A stretch of 64,000 nucleotides of DNA, taken from contig NW_026732524.1 in NCBI RefSeq assembly GCF_028476545.1, forward strand, positions 124,001 to 188,000. Direction: 5' to 3'. A model generated the notes under the pieces. The model made no database searches. It was not told the origin of the DNA and saw only the letters and a list, made by a program, of their open reading frames with translations. Each line of letters starts with the position of its first letter. The stretch's first letter is position 1. This DNA comes from Physella acuta (Eukaryota > Mollusca > Gastropoda > Physidae). Of the stretch, positions 12,631 to 23,000 are shown piece by piece. Both the position numbers and the translations under genes were made by a program.

Positions 12631-12836
12631 CAGTGTTTCTTCCAGACTTTTTTCTCCGGGGGGGGGCTCTTGAAATCTTCGGGGGGGGGCGGTAAACTTT
12701 CTTCGGGGGGGCGGACACTGTTAAAAGTATATATTTTCTATATAAATGATACAAATTTCATCTCGTTCGGGGGGGGCGGTAAAAATTTTTCGGGGGGGCT
12801 TCGCCCCCCCCGAAGAGATGCCTGGAAGAAACTCTG
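12631..12836 (+). mobile_element. hAT-like MITE family A, inserted in the Gypsy element
   Basis: 206 bp with ends CAGTGTTTCTTCCAGAC and GCCTGGAAGAAACTCTG (near-perfect inverted repeats) and a perfect 8-bp duplication GACACGCT at 12623-12630 and 12837-12844. The interior has G tracts separated by short AT blocks (AAGTATATATTTTCTATATA). Same family as the copies at 18.2, 18.7, 44.7, 49.3, 53.1, 53.2 and 63.9 kb. Its host element has identical LTRs, so this copy moved very recently. Confidence 0.92.
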
Positions 12837-12869
12837 GACACGCTGTCTGACAGACTATGTGAAAAGTTT

Positions 12870-15800
12870 GTGACAGGTGTAAACAGCCCTGATGTTCAAA
12901 GAAAGTTGCTGCTCGAGTCAGATCTAACATTGGAAAAAGCAATACAACTTGCAACTTCATTTCAGCAGTCATCAGATGCGGCGAGATCTTTAGCACCTTC
13001 AGAGATCCATGCAGTAAACAGCAGGTTAGTCAATAAACATCAACCCCATCAGAGCATTCCAACTTATGCTAAACAGCCTGCTCGTTCAAATCCTAGATCT
13101 AAATCTAGTAATAATTATCAAAAATGTCATCGATGCAAAGGTCCCCATGCATCTCATCGATGCAAGTTCAAGTCTGCAACTTGTTATAAGTGCGGTAAGC
13201 AAGGTCACATTGCCAAGGCCTGCTTTGCAAAGTCTTCGTCTGTTGCTAAATCTAGCCAGTCAAGACAGTACCGCAACCAAAAGCAGCACTATGTTAACTC
13301 TCACCAAGACTACCTAACCCAACCAATGAACCACTCTACCGGTGAAAATGCTCAAACTGATTCGCAGCCGGATTTCAGCCTGTTCTCTGTAAAATCAATA
13401 AGTCATGCTCCCATCAATGTACTAGTTAATATCAACGGTAAGAGCATCAGCTTCCAACTTGACACTGGAGCATCTCTAACAGTCATAACAAAGAAAGATT
13501 TTGACGCTGTCACAGGAGGATCAGTGCCTCTACAGCCATGTCACAAGTGTCTAACAACATACACTGGTGACAATGTTCCGGTAATAGGAGAGTGTATGGT
13601 TCATGTAAGTTATAATGGTCAAAGTGTTAAACTTCCTCTTCTTGTGGTTGAAGGAAATGGACCACCATTACTAGGTAGGAACTGGTTAAGTGATCTTAAG
13701 TTAAATTGGGAGAGTATTTGTTCATTGAAGAATGTAAAAGAATCTAGTCTTACTTCACTAGATAAAGTAATATCTGAAAATAAAAGTGTTTTTGGTAATC
13801 CAGGATTACTAAATGATAGAACAGTGAAGATAAGCATTAAAGACACAAATCCAAGATACTGCAAAGCTAGAGTTCCACCTTATGCAATGAGGAATAAAAT
13901 TGAAAATGAGCTAAGTAGATTGGAATCTAATGGCATCATAAAGAAGGTAGACTATTCCGATTGGGCAACGCCCATTGTGCCAGTGTTAAAGAAGGATGGT
14001 TCTATAAGAATTTGTGGAGATTATAAAACTACACTGAATAAGCAAATAGAGCTAAATAGGTACCCTATACCTAACATTGAGGAAATTTCTTTGAATTTGG
14101 CAGGAGGAGACAAATTCACTGAATTAGACTTTAGTCATGCTTACACTCAACTAGAACTGCATCCAGATTCAAAAGTCTATACGACAATAAACACACATAA
14201 AGGACTCTACCAATATGAAAGACTATGTTTTGGCATATCATCCAGCCCTGGAATTTTCCAAGCTGTCATGGACAGTATTTTTAAGGATATTCCAAATGTT
14301 TGTGTGTACTTTGACAATGTGTACATAACTGGTAAGAATGACACTGAACATCTTAAAACACTAGATAAAGTCTTGAAAATTGTTGGTGAAAAAGGTTTAA
14401 AGATAAACAAAGATAAATGTCAATTCATGTTGACAGAAATTAGTTTTCTTGGTTATATATTAAGCAAGCAAGGTATCAGACCTCAACCTGAGAAAACAAA
14501 AGCCATTAAAGAAGCACCCAAACCTGAAAATACCCAACAACTAAGAGCTTTTTTGGGCTTGATAAATTACTATGCAAAGTTCATAGGAAATCTGTCTGGT
14601 AAACTATCACCACTGTACAAGCTGCTACAGAAAAATGCAACTTGGCACTGGGGTAAACAACAAGAAGCTGCTTTTAATACAGCAAAAGAGGCTTTGTCTT
14701 CTGACACCTTACTAACTCACTATGACCCAGGGAAAAGACTTGTATTGACATGTGATGCTTCACCAGATGGTGTAGGAGCAGTCTTGTCCCACATGGATGA
14801 GAAGGGTGACAGACCCATTGCTTTTGCCAGTAGATCTTTGAACCAGGCTGAGAAAAATTATTCTCAGTTAGATAGGGAAGGCTTAGGCATCATTTTTGGT
14901 GTTAAGAAATTTCATAAGTTTCTGTTTGGTAGGAAGTTCACCATCTTTACAGATCATAAACCATTGCTAGGTTTATTTGGAGAAAACAAAACCCTACCTG
15001 AGCATGCCTCACCAAGAATTCAAAGATGGGCTATCACACTAACTGCATACAATTATGAATTGAAATACAAACCTGGATCTGAGAATAGTGCAGATAGTCT
15101 GAGTAGATTACCTTTAAAAAACCAAAGCCTGAGCTATGTACCAGAAGATGTATTTGTTCTCTTCACTATCATGGATAACTCCAATATAAATGTGAATGAT
15201 ATTAAAAGAGAAACACAAAAAGATGAGTGCTTAATAAAAGTATATGAGTACTGTAAAAATGGTTGGCCTGAAGAGTCAGTGAATGAGGACTTAAAGCCAT
15301 ATAAAATAAGAAAAACAGAGTTAAGTCTAGAAGATGGATGTATACTATGGGGGTCAAGAGTAATTATCCCCAAAATGTTACAAAAAGAAGTTTTAAGAAC
15401 TTTACATGATACTCATCTTGGTTCTTCCAAAATGAAGAGTCTAGCAAGATCATGGTTCTGGTGGCCACATATGGATGCTGATATTGAAAAATATGTAAAA
15501 CTTTGTTCAAGCTGTGCACAACATTCAAATCAACCAGCTACAGCACCTTTGCAAAACTGGGACTGGCCAATCGAACCATGGAAACGTATACATATAGATT
15601 TCGCAGGACCTTTCATGAACAAAATGTTCTTAATTGTTATTGATTCACATTCTAAATGGTTAGAAGTTAAAATCATGAACACAATCACTGCAAATGATAC
15701 CATTATAGAACTGAAGGAAATATTTTCAACTCATGGATTACCAGATCAAATTGTTTCAGATAATGGGCCTAGTTTCACAGCTCATGAGTTTAAACTGTTT

Positions 15801-16550
15801 TGTGTAGCAAATGGTATTGAGCATATAACCACATCCCCCTATCATCCTGCTGGGAATGGTTTGGCTGAAAGAGCGGTAGGCATATTCAAAACCGCTATGG
15901 TAAAAATGAATACCGGTAACAAGTTTTCTCTTAGAGAAAGAGTAAACAGGTTCTTAACCAAATACCGCACAACTCCTCATATAACAACAGGTGTTGCACC
16001 ATGTGAATTGCTATGTGGTAGGAAAATTAAAACTCATCTTGACCTACTACATCCAACTGTTCAAAGGTCTGTTTCCCAACATCAACATACACAAAAAGTA
16101 AATCATGACAAATCATCCATTGAAAGAGAATTTGGTGTTAATGACAATGTGTATCTAAGAAATTATGGGAGAAAGGAAAAATGGATACCAGGTCAAATTG
16201 TTCAATGTACAGGACCTGTGTCTTATAAAGTAAAAACAAATGATGGACTTATTGTCCGTAGACATGCAGACCAGTTAAAAATAACTTGTGCAGATAATAA
16301 GTGTGAATCTGTCAATCCCACCAAATCTGATCAGTTCACACCAACTCAGTTTGTTCCACAACCAAGTTCTGTTGATATGAGTGAACCAAGTTGTCTGGAG
16401 TCAGAAAATGTAAATTCTGGAGTTAATGATTTAAATCCTAGACCTCCTGAGATAGAGAATCCAGATGGTCAGAATCTTGAGTCACCAAATCAAAAGCCAC
16501 TGAGAAGGTCAAGCAGGACAATCAAAGTCCCAAATAAGTTAGACCTATGA
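12870..16550 (+). CDS. pol: Gypsy nucleocapsid-protease-RT-RNase H-integrase reading frame
   Basis: This open frame of 1,226 codons belongs to the LTR element. In order it carries gag tail sequence, two zinc knuckles (CHRCKGPHASHRC and CYKCGKQGHIAKAC, about residues 86-115), a retropepsin site FQLDTGASLTVIT (about 195-208), a reverse transcriptase (about 330-510), RNase H with TDHKPLLG (about 600-720), an integrase with an HHCC zinc finger (about 840-890), the D,D,E core (IDFAGPF, SDNGPSF) and a GPY/F-type module (GPVSYKV) with no chromodomain. It is shown as a mobile-element fossil, not a host gene. The first ATG in the frame is a formal start, because the frame begins within the gag part. 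Confidence 0.88.
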   Translation: MTGVNSPDVQRKLLLESDLTLEKAIQLATSFQQSSDAARSLAPSEIHAVNSRLVNKHQPHQSIPTYAKQPARSNPRSKSSNNYQKCHRCKGPHASHRCKFKSATCYKCGKQGHIAKACFAKSSSVAKSSQSRQYRNQKQHYVNSHQDYLTQPMNHSTGENAQTDSQPDFSLFSVKSISHAPINVLVNINGKSISFQLDTGASLTVITKKDFDAVTGGSVPLQPCHKCLTTYTGDNVPVIGECMVHVSYNGQSVKLPLLVVEGNGPPLLGRNWLSDLKLNWESICSLKNVKESSLTSLDKVISENKSVFGNPGLLNDRTVKISIKDTNPRYCKARVPPYAMRNKIENELSRLESNGIIKKVDYSDWATPIVPVLKKDGSIRICGDYKTTLNKQIELNRYPIPNIEEISLNLAGGDKFTELDFSHAYTQLELHPDSKVYTTINTHKGLYQYERLCFGISSSPGIFQAVMDSIFKDIPNVCVYFDNVYITGKNDTEHLKTLDKVLKIVGEKGLKINKDKCQFMLTEISFLGYILSKQGIRPQPEKTKAIKEAPKPENTQQLRAFLGLINYYAKFIGNLSGKLSPLYKLLQKNATWHWGKQQEAAFNTAKEALSSDTLLTHYDPGKRLVLTCDASPDGVGAVLSHMDEKGDRPIAFASRSLNQAEKNYSQLDREGLGIIFGVKKFHKFLFGRKFTIFTDHKPLLGLFGENKTLPEHASPRIQRWAITLTAYNYELKYKPGSENSADSLSRLPLKNQSLSYVPEDVFVLFTIMDNSNINVNDIKRETQKDECLIKVYEYCKNGWPEESVNEDLKPYKIRKTELSLEDGCILWGSRVIIPKMLQKEVLRTLHDTHLGSSKMKSLARSWFWWPHMDADIEKYVKLCSSCAQHSNQPATAPLQNWDWPIEPWKRIHIDFAGPFMNKMFLIVIDSHSKWLEVKIMNTITANDTIIELKEIFSTHGLPDQIVSDNGPSFTAHEFKLFCVANGIEHITTSPYHPAGNGLAERAVGIFKTAMVKMNTGNKFSLRERVNRFLTKYRTTPHITTGVAPCELLCGRKIKTHLDLLHPTVQRSVSQHQHTQKVNHDKSSIEREFGVNDNVYLRNYGRKEKWIPGQIVQCTGPVSYKVKTNDGLIVRRHADQLKITCADNKCESVNPTKSDQFTPTQFVPQPSSVDMSEPSCLESENVNSGVNDLNPRPPEIENPDGQNLESPNQKPLRRSSRTIKVPNKLDL

Positions 16551-16733
16551 TTTTAAGGGTCAAAAGGACTTTGACATTATTGTTTTGTATCTTGATTATG
16601 TTGTAGCATATTGTGCATTGTTTGTAAGAATGTAATCTACCATAGTGTTCATGTTACAATATAATTGGTGATTTTAGGATACTATCAATTGTTCTATTGA
16701 GAGATGTGTTATTGTGTTCTAAGGGTAAAGGGA

Positions 16734-16940
16734 TGTAATAGATTGAGATAATTGTGAGGTCAAGGGAACTCACTCTTCTGTATTAGTATTATATTTATAT
16801 TGTTATCTTGAGTGATGTCCCTTACATATATATAAATAGTTGTCTCTCGTCATTTCCGCCTCTCTCTGGTTATCACCATGTAGTTAGACCCAATAAACGT
16901 TTTATATACAACCACATGCTTCTATCGTCAATCTATCACA
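16734..16940 (+). repeat. 3' LTR of the Gypsy element
   Basis: 207 bp, identical by eye to 11960-12166, preceded by a purine tract and followed by the ACATT target duplication. Confidence 0.93.
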
Positions 16941-18074
16941 ACATTCTTGTCTGTCGTCTTTCTGGTGTGGCAACAGTTGCCGGACTGAACCTGCTTTTGC
17001 TGGAGGCTTCCTATAGCCATTACAATGAGCCGCATAAACAAATATTTTGAAAACGAAATCCTAGTCATTCAGTTCACAACTACTAGTAATACAAGTATAA
17101 TTGTAGCCTACTAGAATGTTATGACAAGTCTACACTACAGTGTAAAGTCCATAAATAGAAGTGAGCTCAATGTGTTTGGAATAGCCGTAGTTGCCTACTG
17201 TTTTGTGTTTACTGATTCAAAATTACAAAACGATCTATATTACATGCAGATGTATGGACTATTACTAGTCTACATGTATACATTACGTACATGCTAGCTA
17301 TTGTATGCAAGACAGTTTTTTGCAACAAATATAACTTACGAATCTTACTTCTAGAACTAGTCTTTAGTATACAAATAACGTATACTAAACCTAGTAAACG
17401 AGCCTGCAACTGCCACCTCTATTCTTGTTATTCTTTTACTACTTGAAATCTGCAATTAATTACAATTTTTCTGACGAAAACCCTACGCTAACCTTCTTAT
17501 AAATGCATAAATATATATTTTTTAAGTACATTTCTATAGTTAATTATCAAAATAATATATATGTCACATCACATCGAAAATCAGCAATTTCCAAGAAATA
17601 TTTAAAAAATGTCCGTGTGCCCTGACGGTACTTATAAGTCCACTTGTAAACATCGATCTATTACAAAGACAATTTGATAAAAATTGTATAACTAGAAGTT
17701 AAACGCATTTGCTTGACTATTGAAGATGCCAATAAAAAATATTCGGTCTTGAAAACGTGAAGAATAAGGTAAAACAAAGGGAAATCAGGAACACATGTGA
17801 GATATGTACAGAACAATTGTGAACTACCGATACAGGTAGAGATTGAAAATGGCACCACACCAGAAATTTTCAAAAAACATCGATCCCTCCACCCACCTGT
17901 GACTCAAGGGAGATAATACTATCAATTACATCAATAATTTTTAAAATTCGTCTTAAATTAAAAATAATACAGGCGCTTAATTAAAGTGGTACTTATAAGT
18001 ACCGTCAGTAGATAAAGGGTTAATAGCTATCATCTGATAAGAAAATGTAGTCTGGCGCTTGAAGCAAGTATGAA

Positions 18075-18146
18075 GGTTCCATGGTGTAATGGTTAGCACT
18101 CTGGACTTTGAATCCAGCGATCCGAGTTCAAATCTCGGTGGAACCT
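18075..18146 (+). tRNA. tRNA-Gln(TTG): tRNA-Gln (anticodon TTG)
   Basis: The 72-base cloverleaf is identical to the gene at 10105 except for T instead of C at the first anticodon base (loop CTTTGAA). It has no intron, and a TTTTT terminator starts 3 bases after the end. Flanking sequence is unrelated to that of the other gene. Confidence 0.96.
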
Positions 18147-18159
18147 ACCTTTTTAGAGA

Positions 18160-18309
18160 AAACGTTTATTACCCCTCCCCCCAAACGAAATGGAATTATA
18201 TGTATTTATATAATAAATAATATAATTTATTACCCCCCCCCCCCCTCCGGAAATTTTAGTACCCCCCCCCCCCCACCTCCGGAGAAAAAAAAGTCTGAAA
18301 GAAACACTG
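18160..18309 (-). mobile_element. hAT-like MITE family A, truncated
   Basis: The minus-oriented copy ends GAAAGAAACACTG and keeps CGAAATGGAATTATA and two C-tract blocks. The other end is missing, close to the tRNA-Gln(TTG) terminator. Confidence 0.7.
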
Positions 18310-18692
18310 AATGAGGACATGAGTAACAATATTTTAGACCTATTATTCAATAATTGAATCTATTTTTAAAAAGTGTATACATCTTTTTTTATTTGATTTC
18401 CAATCAAATACCGAGTACGCAGAATTTTGAACTAATCGACACCCATCGGCCGCATCCAAAGTGTCGGGGCGTCGCTAAGCGTTTTTGGGAGCCAATGCCA
18501 GGGCGCCGGGTGCCACCGTGGTTCGGTTTAATCATCTATTCTAGTAGCCTGCCCATCTTATATATAGTGCGCTCTTTAAATCTAATGGAGGCGCCACAGT
18601 GCTCATGGGGGAGTACGGGGGTCACCCGACAGCCAGGACACCGTTGTCTGTTTGATAATTGAGTGAAGTAGACCTCCGACACCTGAGCTGGA
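18310..18692. other. Spacer between MITE copies
   Basis: Less AT-rich than its surroundings (about 18430-18660). No gene, tRNA or repeat end was identified; open frames here lack known motifs. Confidence 0.3.
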
Positions 18693-18890
18693 CACCCAAA
18701 AAAGTATATCCCCCCCCCCCCCCCGAACGAAATGGAATTTATATTAAAAAATATATACTTTTAAAAGGTGTAGGCCCCGCCCCCGGAAATTTTAGTCCGC
18801 CCCCCCCCCCGGAGAAAAAAAAAACTTTAAATTTCCCCCCCCCCCCTCCCCCCGCCTCCCCCGGAGAAAAAAAGTCTGGAAGAAACACAT
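18693..18890 (-). mobile_element. hAT-like MITE family A copy
   Basis: Minus-oriented: CGAACGAAATGGAATTTATA, then AAAATATATACTTTTAAAA, C tracts, and the end GTCTGGAAGAAACACAT. The left end is degraded and no target duplication could be set. Confidence 0.7.
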
Positions 18891-19169
18891 CCAATCAACA
18901 GATCCCAGATGCTAAGACAGCCGCTAGGAAACTTCGGGCGCAAAACTGCACCCTCCTGCCGGGGCGCCGCCCCTCTGAATTTGTTTTTATCGCACAAACC
19001 CCCGCAGGAGTATTTTCAATAACTTCCGTGGCGATCTGTTGAAAGACAAAAGGCCCACAGACACTCAAACTTTCACTTTTAAATAGATGATTTTAAATCT
19101 CTTCACAGGCTGACGACGTGCACGATCTCTAAATTGTTACTTTCAGTTTAGCGCAGTGTAACTTGTAAG
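18891..19169. other. Spacer, no feature seen
   Basis: I see no gene or repeat end here. Confidence 0.3.
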
Positions 19170-19323
19170 TGAATTGGAGTTTCTGTGACCTCAGCACTAT
19201 GTCCAGCCGCCTTTACTTTCCCCAAGTTGAGTCAGGTACCCATCAGAGCTGTTTGATACAGGGTTGTTCTAAGTACCTAAGCCATGTACCCGAACTCGAG
19301 ACTTTTGGGTTAGCGGTTGTGTT
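19170..19323 (-). repeat. tRNA-derived SINE, partial copy
   Basis: Contains GAGTCAGGTACCCATCAGAG and CCCGAACTCGAGACTTTTGG (plus strand), the reverse of the family core and B box. Confidence 0.7.
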
Positions 19324-19344
19324 TTCTACCATCGGAAGACGTGG

Positions 19345-19611
19345 TACTTTCAGGAGGAAGGCGGACACCGGTTCAAGTATGCATTTTCTATATAATTTAT
19401 TTTTTCTAATTCGCTCGGGGGTGGGGGGGGGGGGGGGAAGGGGTTCCAATTTTTACCCGGGGACAAACTTTCGATTTGCACCCCCCCTCAAACTTTCGAT
19501 TTGCACCCCCCCCTCAAACTTTCGATTCGCACCCCCATCATACTTTATATATATATACCGAGGGGTCTATGGGGGGGGGGTTATGACCCCCCTAACCCTC
19601 CCCCCTGCCTT
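19345..19611 (+). mobile_element. Composite of MITE family A and family B/D fragments
   Basis: 19345-19430 has the family-A order (GGCGGACACCGGTTCAAGTA, TTTTCTATATAATTTATTTT, TTCGCTCGGG). 19450-19611 is family B/D: repeated CAAACTTTCGATTTGCACC, then GAGGGGTCTATGGGGGG and the end CTTCGCCACTG. Confidence 0.6.
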
Positions 19612-20078
19612 CGCCACTGCTAGATTCATTTACTGGGAAACTATATAGATCTAGATCTAAATGCGTATAAACATTAAATATTTTCGTTAAGCATGCCTAA
19701 TTTTAGTAATTTAAAGGGAACTTTGGTTGTTATTGGTTAGTGGCGGTAAACTTCTAATGTCTGCATATTTTGCCTGATTGCCTTTTATACTTCCTAATCA
19801 ATTAAAGAATGTATGTAAATTATAATATATAAAATATTAAAGAAAGAATCGACATACTATTCCTTTTATTGAACTATTTTAGATTCTTCTTAATAATATT
19901 TTGATATATTAATTCTGACAAAAGTCATTAAGAATGTTTAACACTTTATATGCATTTGCATCTGGCAAGACTGCGCCATTGTCGATATCATTCATTACTG
20001 TGATAAAATTACGGTTATTTTGCTGTTGATGTAGATTTTAGATCCAATTTCTTCACGAATTGTGACAAAGAACGCAAA
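19612..20078 (+). promoter_or_regulatory. CASC3 upstream region and 5' UTR
   Basis: AT-rich sequence up to the CASC3 ATG. The transcript start was not located; no TATA box is convincing. Inferred from position only. Confidence 0.4.
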
Positions 20079-23000
20079 ATGTCTGCGGCACCGGTTCCAG
20101 TGACGGATAAAGGAAGAAGACGAAGACGTCTGAATGATGAGGGTGAAGATGAAGATGTTGAAATATCACCGGTTATCGTCAGACCCTCCGAATGTGTAAG
20201 TCAGTCAGTGGCCCAGTGAGTGGGCAATCTCAATGAATATCTCATCATTCATGGATCCAGAAGATTTACTAATGTAGTAATAGTATTTCTAATTTATCAC
20301 AAGGATTTGCCTTGTATTCGAATAGAGTTGTTATTGTTGTAGTTACATTCTTAGATTCTACATCTAGATCTACAACGTTACTCAACGTAAATTTTGTAAT
20401 TTTGAATTTAAACCTTCCTGCCCTCTTTATAAATTATGAGAAATAAGAATTAGCCAGAGCACTCGACTAATAAAAAAATTATATTACTAAAATACTAAAA
20501 CTATTGGAAGTGGCTATTCGAACCCGGGTTATTCAATTTTGAAATCTTTGCAAAAGGTGACTTTAAGACGAGACAAACCAGCCCCTCCTTGTAGCAACTG
20601 TTGCTAATTAATAGCACGGCTCGTTGCTTAGATGGCAGGATTGACCTCTGACCCTGAAACGTCACGCGTCGTTTTCTGACTGTTTTTACGTTTATTTTAG
20701 GGGTCCTATCCACGACAAATGAAAAAACTGTTTATGTCGCCAATTCTCATCATTATTTTAATGCAAAATGCTAATAAAATGGATAATATGCCTTAGAAAG
20801 CCAGAAAAAAACCCAAGATTTGTGGTTGTAAATAATGAGAGGATTTCTAGTGGAGCACTCACAGTAAAAACTGAACCGCCGTCAAAAACGACCCGATAAC
20901 GGGGAAAACGGCTCTGATAACACTAAGTTAATATATAATTGAGATATTTATCATGTATATTTACAGTATTATCGATTCTGGTTTCCAAAATCTTATTCCA
21001 AAGTAAGGTACCCACGCTGACATTTATTTCCGCTATTTTTAGTATCATGACGTCATTGTTAAGCTAGTTGCCTCACAGAAACAACTAGTTTTTGTTTTTT
21101 GCGGAATGAACTGTACTAAAGTCTAGTATTTTAATTAGAATTCAATTGTAGCACGTGCAGCAAAAGTAAAATTATGGACATTATTATTGAATTAGTAATT
21201 TTATTTGTATATTGATTTTTTTTCTTCACTGTGGGCCTACAGTAGCTGCATTGAATTTAATTCGTGACCGGTGGTTAACCTCGTCAACGCTGCGTGGCCT
21301 ATTCGTATAGATATATATAATTTGTATGAAATGTTGTATGGTATTTCTAACGATGCTCGTTCAGTGGCCTTTTTCAGAGCTAGGCCTAATTAATTACGGG
21401 TGACTATTATACTTTATTGATCAGCCGTTAACCTTTGCAATTTTTTGCGTATTTTAAACAATGCTCGTTCAAGGGCTTTTTTTTTGGTGCTATGATCTGT
21501 TTACGGGCATTTTTAGCGACATTTTTTTCTTTTTTATCTAGGCCTAGATTTTACGCGAGCATCGTTTTCGTCTGTCAAAATTACAATAGGTATAAGTACA
21601 GGATGGAGAGCTTTTATCGTTTTTTTTTCGTGACAGATTGTATCAAGATAGATGGACTTCAAGTTGAAATTGAATATTTAAATTACTTTACCTTTCTACA
21701 TTAAACTACATTTGCTTTATCTTTTAAGAGTTTAAAAATAACGTGTGCCTTTTGTGTAGACAAAAAAAAACATTAAGCTAAGTTTTAAAATTAGTCTTAG
21801 CTTTGTATCCATTCGTTAAAAAATGTAATAATTAGTTTAGGTGATATGTGAAAAAATGACCAGGAGTAGCGAAGTAGGTCTGTTTTTCAAATTTCTTGAA
21901 AAAAAGGGGGGGGGGGGGGTGAGAAGTGAAGACACCTACGATCTCGTGTACGTGTGTTCATTCTATGACGTGTATTATAGGCCTGCTGACCTCACAGTGA
22001 CTCCTCGACCGTGGTGGGATTTTTCACCCACGGGATAGTAAACGTAAGCAAGAAATCATGCGAGTGACGATGTTTGGAGATTTTAATTTAAAAAAAAAAT
22101 CACACGTCATGTTTTTAATATGAAACAAAAATTTAATGTAAAAAAAAGAAAAGACACTAATACCGTGTATGAACTTTCAGCTTCCACACTGTTGACTCAA
22201 TATAGTGTGAATTGAGTGCAAAATGTAGGCCTATTTCTTGTATTTATTATAAACTATTATAACAATCATATTATTTAAGCATATTTAATAAAATTAGAAT
22301 TTAAAATAAAAATATTTTTATGGTAATTTGATTTATGCAAGTGTTCATTATTTCATAAAATGGTATGAATAACATGTAGAGTAGATTTTGAAATGTATAT
22401 TTTCCTTTACCAATTTACTAAATATCTAGATCTAGTTTTATTATCAACCAGTTGTTTTTTTGTTATTTTCCGGTGAGTAAATGACCTAAGTTGACACAAT
22501 TACCATGGCGGGATTTAAAAACTCGTGAACACAAGTCCATGAAGTCCTGTTATGCCGGCAGGGGGGCAAGAATGTTGTTTTGGCTTTCATTTTCCATTCT
22601 AGGATAATTTTAAAATTCTCTCTTTTCTCGGCCACTGAGTAAGCTAGATATTTAAATGTGGTGTCAAATGTTCTCTTAAGGGGTAAGGAACTTAAAAGTG
22701 TATTTGAAATAACAGAATATTTTATTTTTAAAAATCCATAATTAAACCTACTAGGCTAATTAATAAAGTTATTAAATTAAGCTTATGTGTGCTAATTTCT
22801 AAGCTTATGTGAACTTAAAGTTATTTGATACTGCTTATATTTAGGGAAAATTAATGTGCAAAATTAATGTGCCTCATTTGCCTGGGTTTTAGAACTTTAG
22901 AATTTTGAGTTAGTAATCATGAGTTTTCCCACCCGACCAAGCCGTTTAGTCAAAAACAGAGAACCCTCTACCCTTTACTGTACATAATTATTTGCAGGTT

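Larger units (their letters stand above)
11960..16940 (+). mobile_element. Ty3/Gypsy LTR retrotransposon, Mag-like
   Basis: A 4,981-bp element has 207-bp LTRs at 11960-12166 and 16734-16940, identical by eye, and a 5-bp duplication ACATT (11955-11959 and 16941-16945). A primer-binding region starts right after the 5' LTR (TTGGCGACGAAGGA) and a purine tract AAGGGTAAAGGGA precedes the 3' LTR. Parts run gag, zinc knuckles, protease, reverse transcriptase, RNase H, integrase; there is no envelope. It has about one break, a hAT-like MITE inserted in the gag region; the rest looks whole. Identical LTRs suggest a very recent insertion. The Mag/C-clade placement is from general protein resemblance. 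Confidence 0.92.
11551..18023. mobile_element. piggyBac-like non-autonomous element split by an LTR retrotransposon
   Basis: TTAA at 11551-11554 is followed by CCCTTTATTTACGG; the other end reads CGTCAGTAGATAAAGGG followed by TTAA at 18020-18023. Inverted CCCTTTAT ends inside TTAA duplications are the piggyBac pattern. Without the inserted LTR element the length is about 1.5 kb, and I recognise no transposase. A 16-bp palindrome GGTACTTATAAGTACC lies near both ends (11690-11705 and 17988-18003), each followed by GTCA on its inner or outer side, with a third partial copy near 17623. Confidence 0.7.

Noticed and set aside
20500-20620. B-box-like GGGTTCGAATAGCC on the minus strand, considered as a tRNA or SINE
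   Set aside because: No cloverleaf or A box at the right distance and no match to the SINE body.
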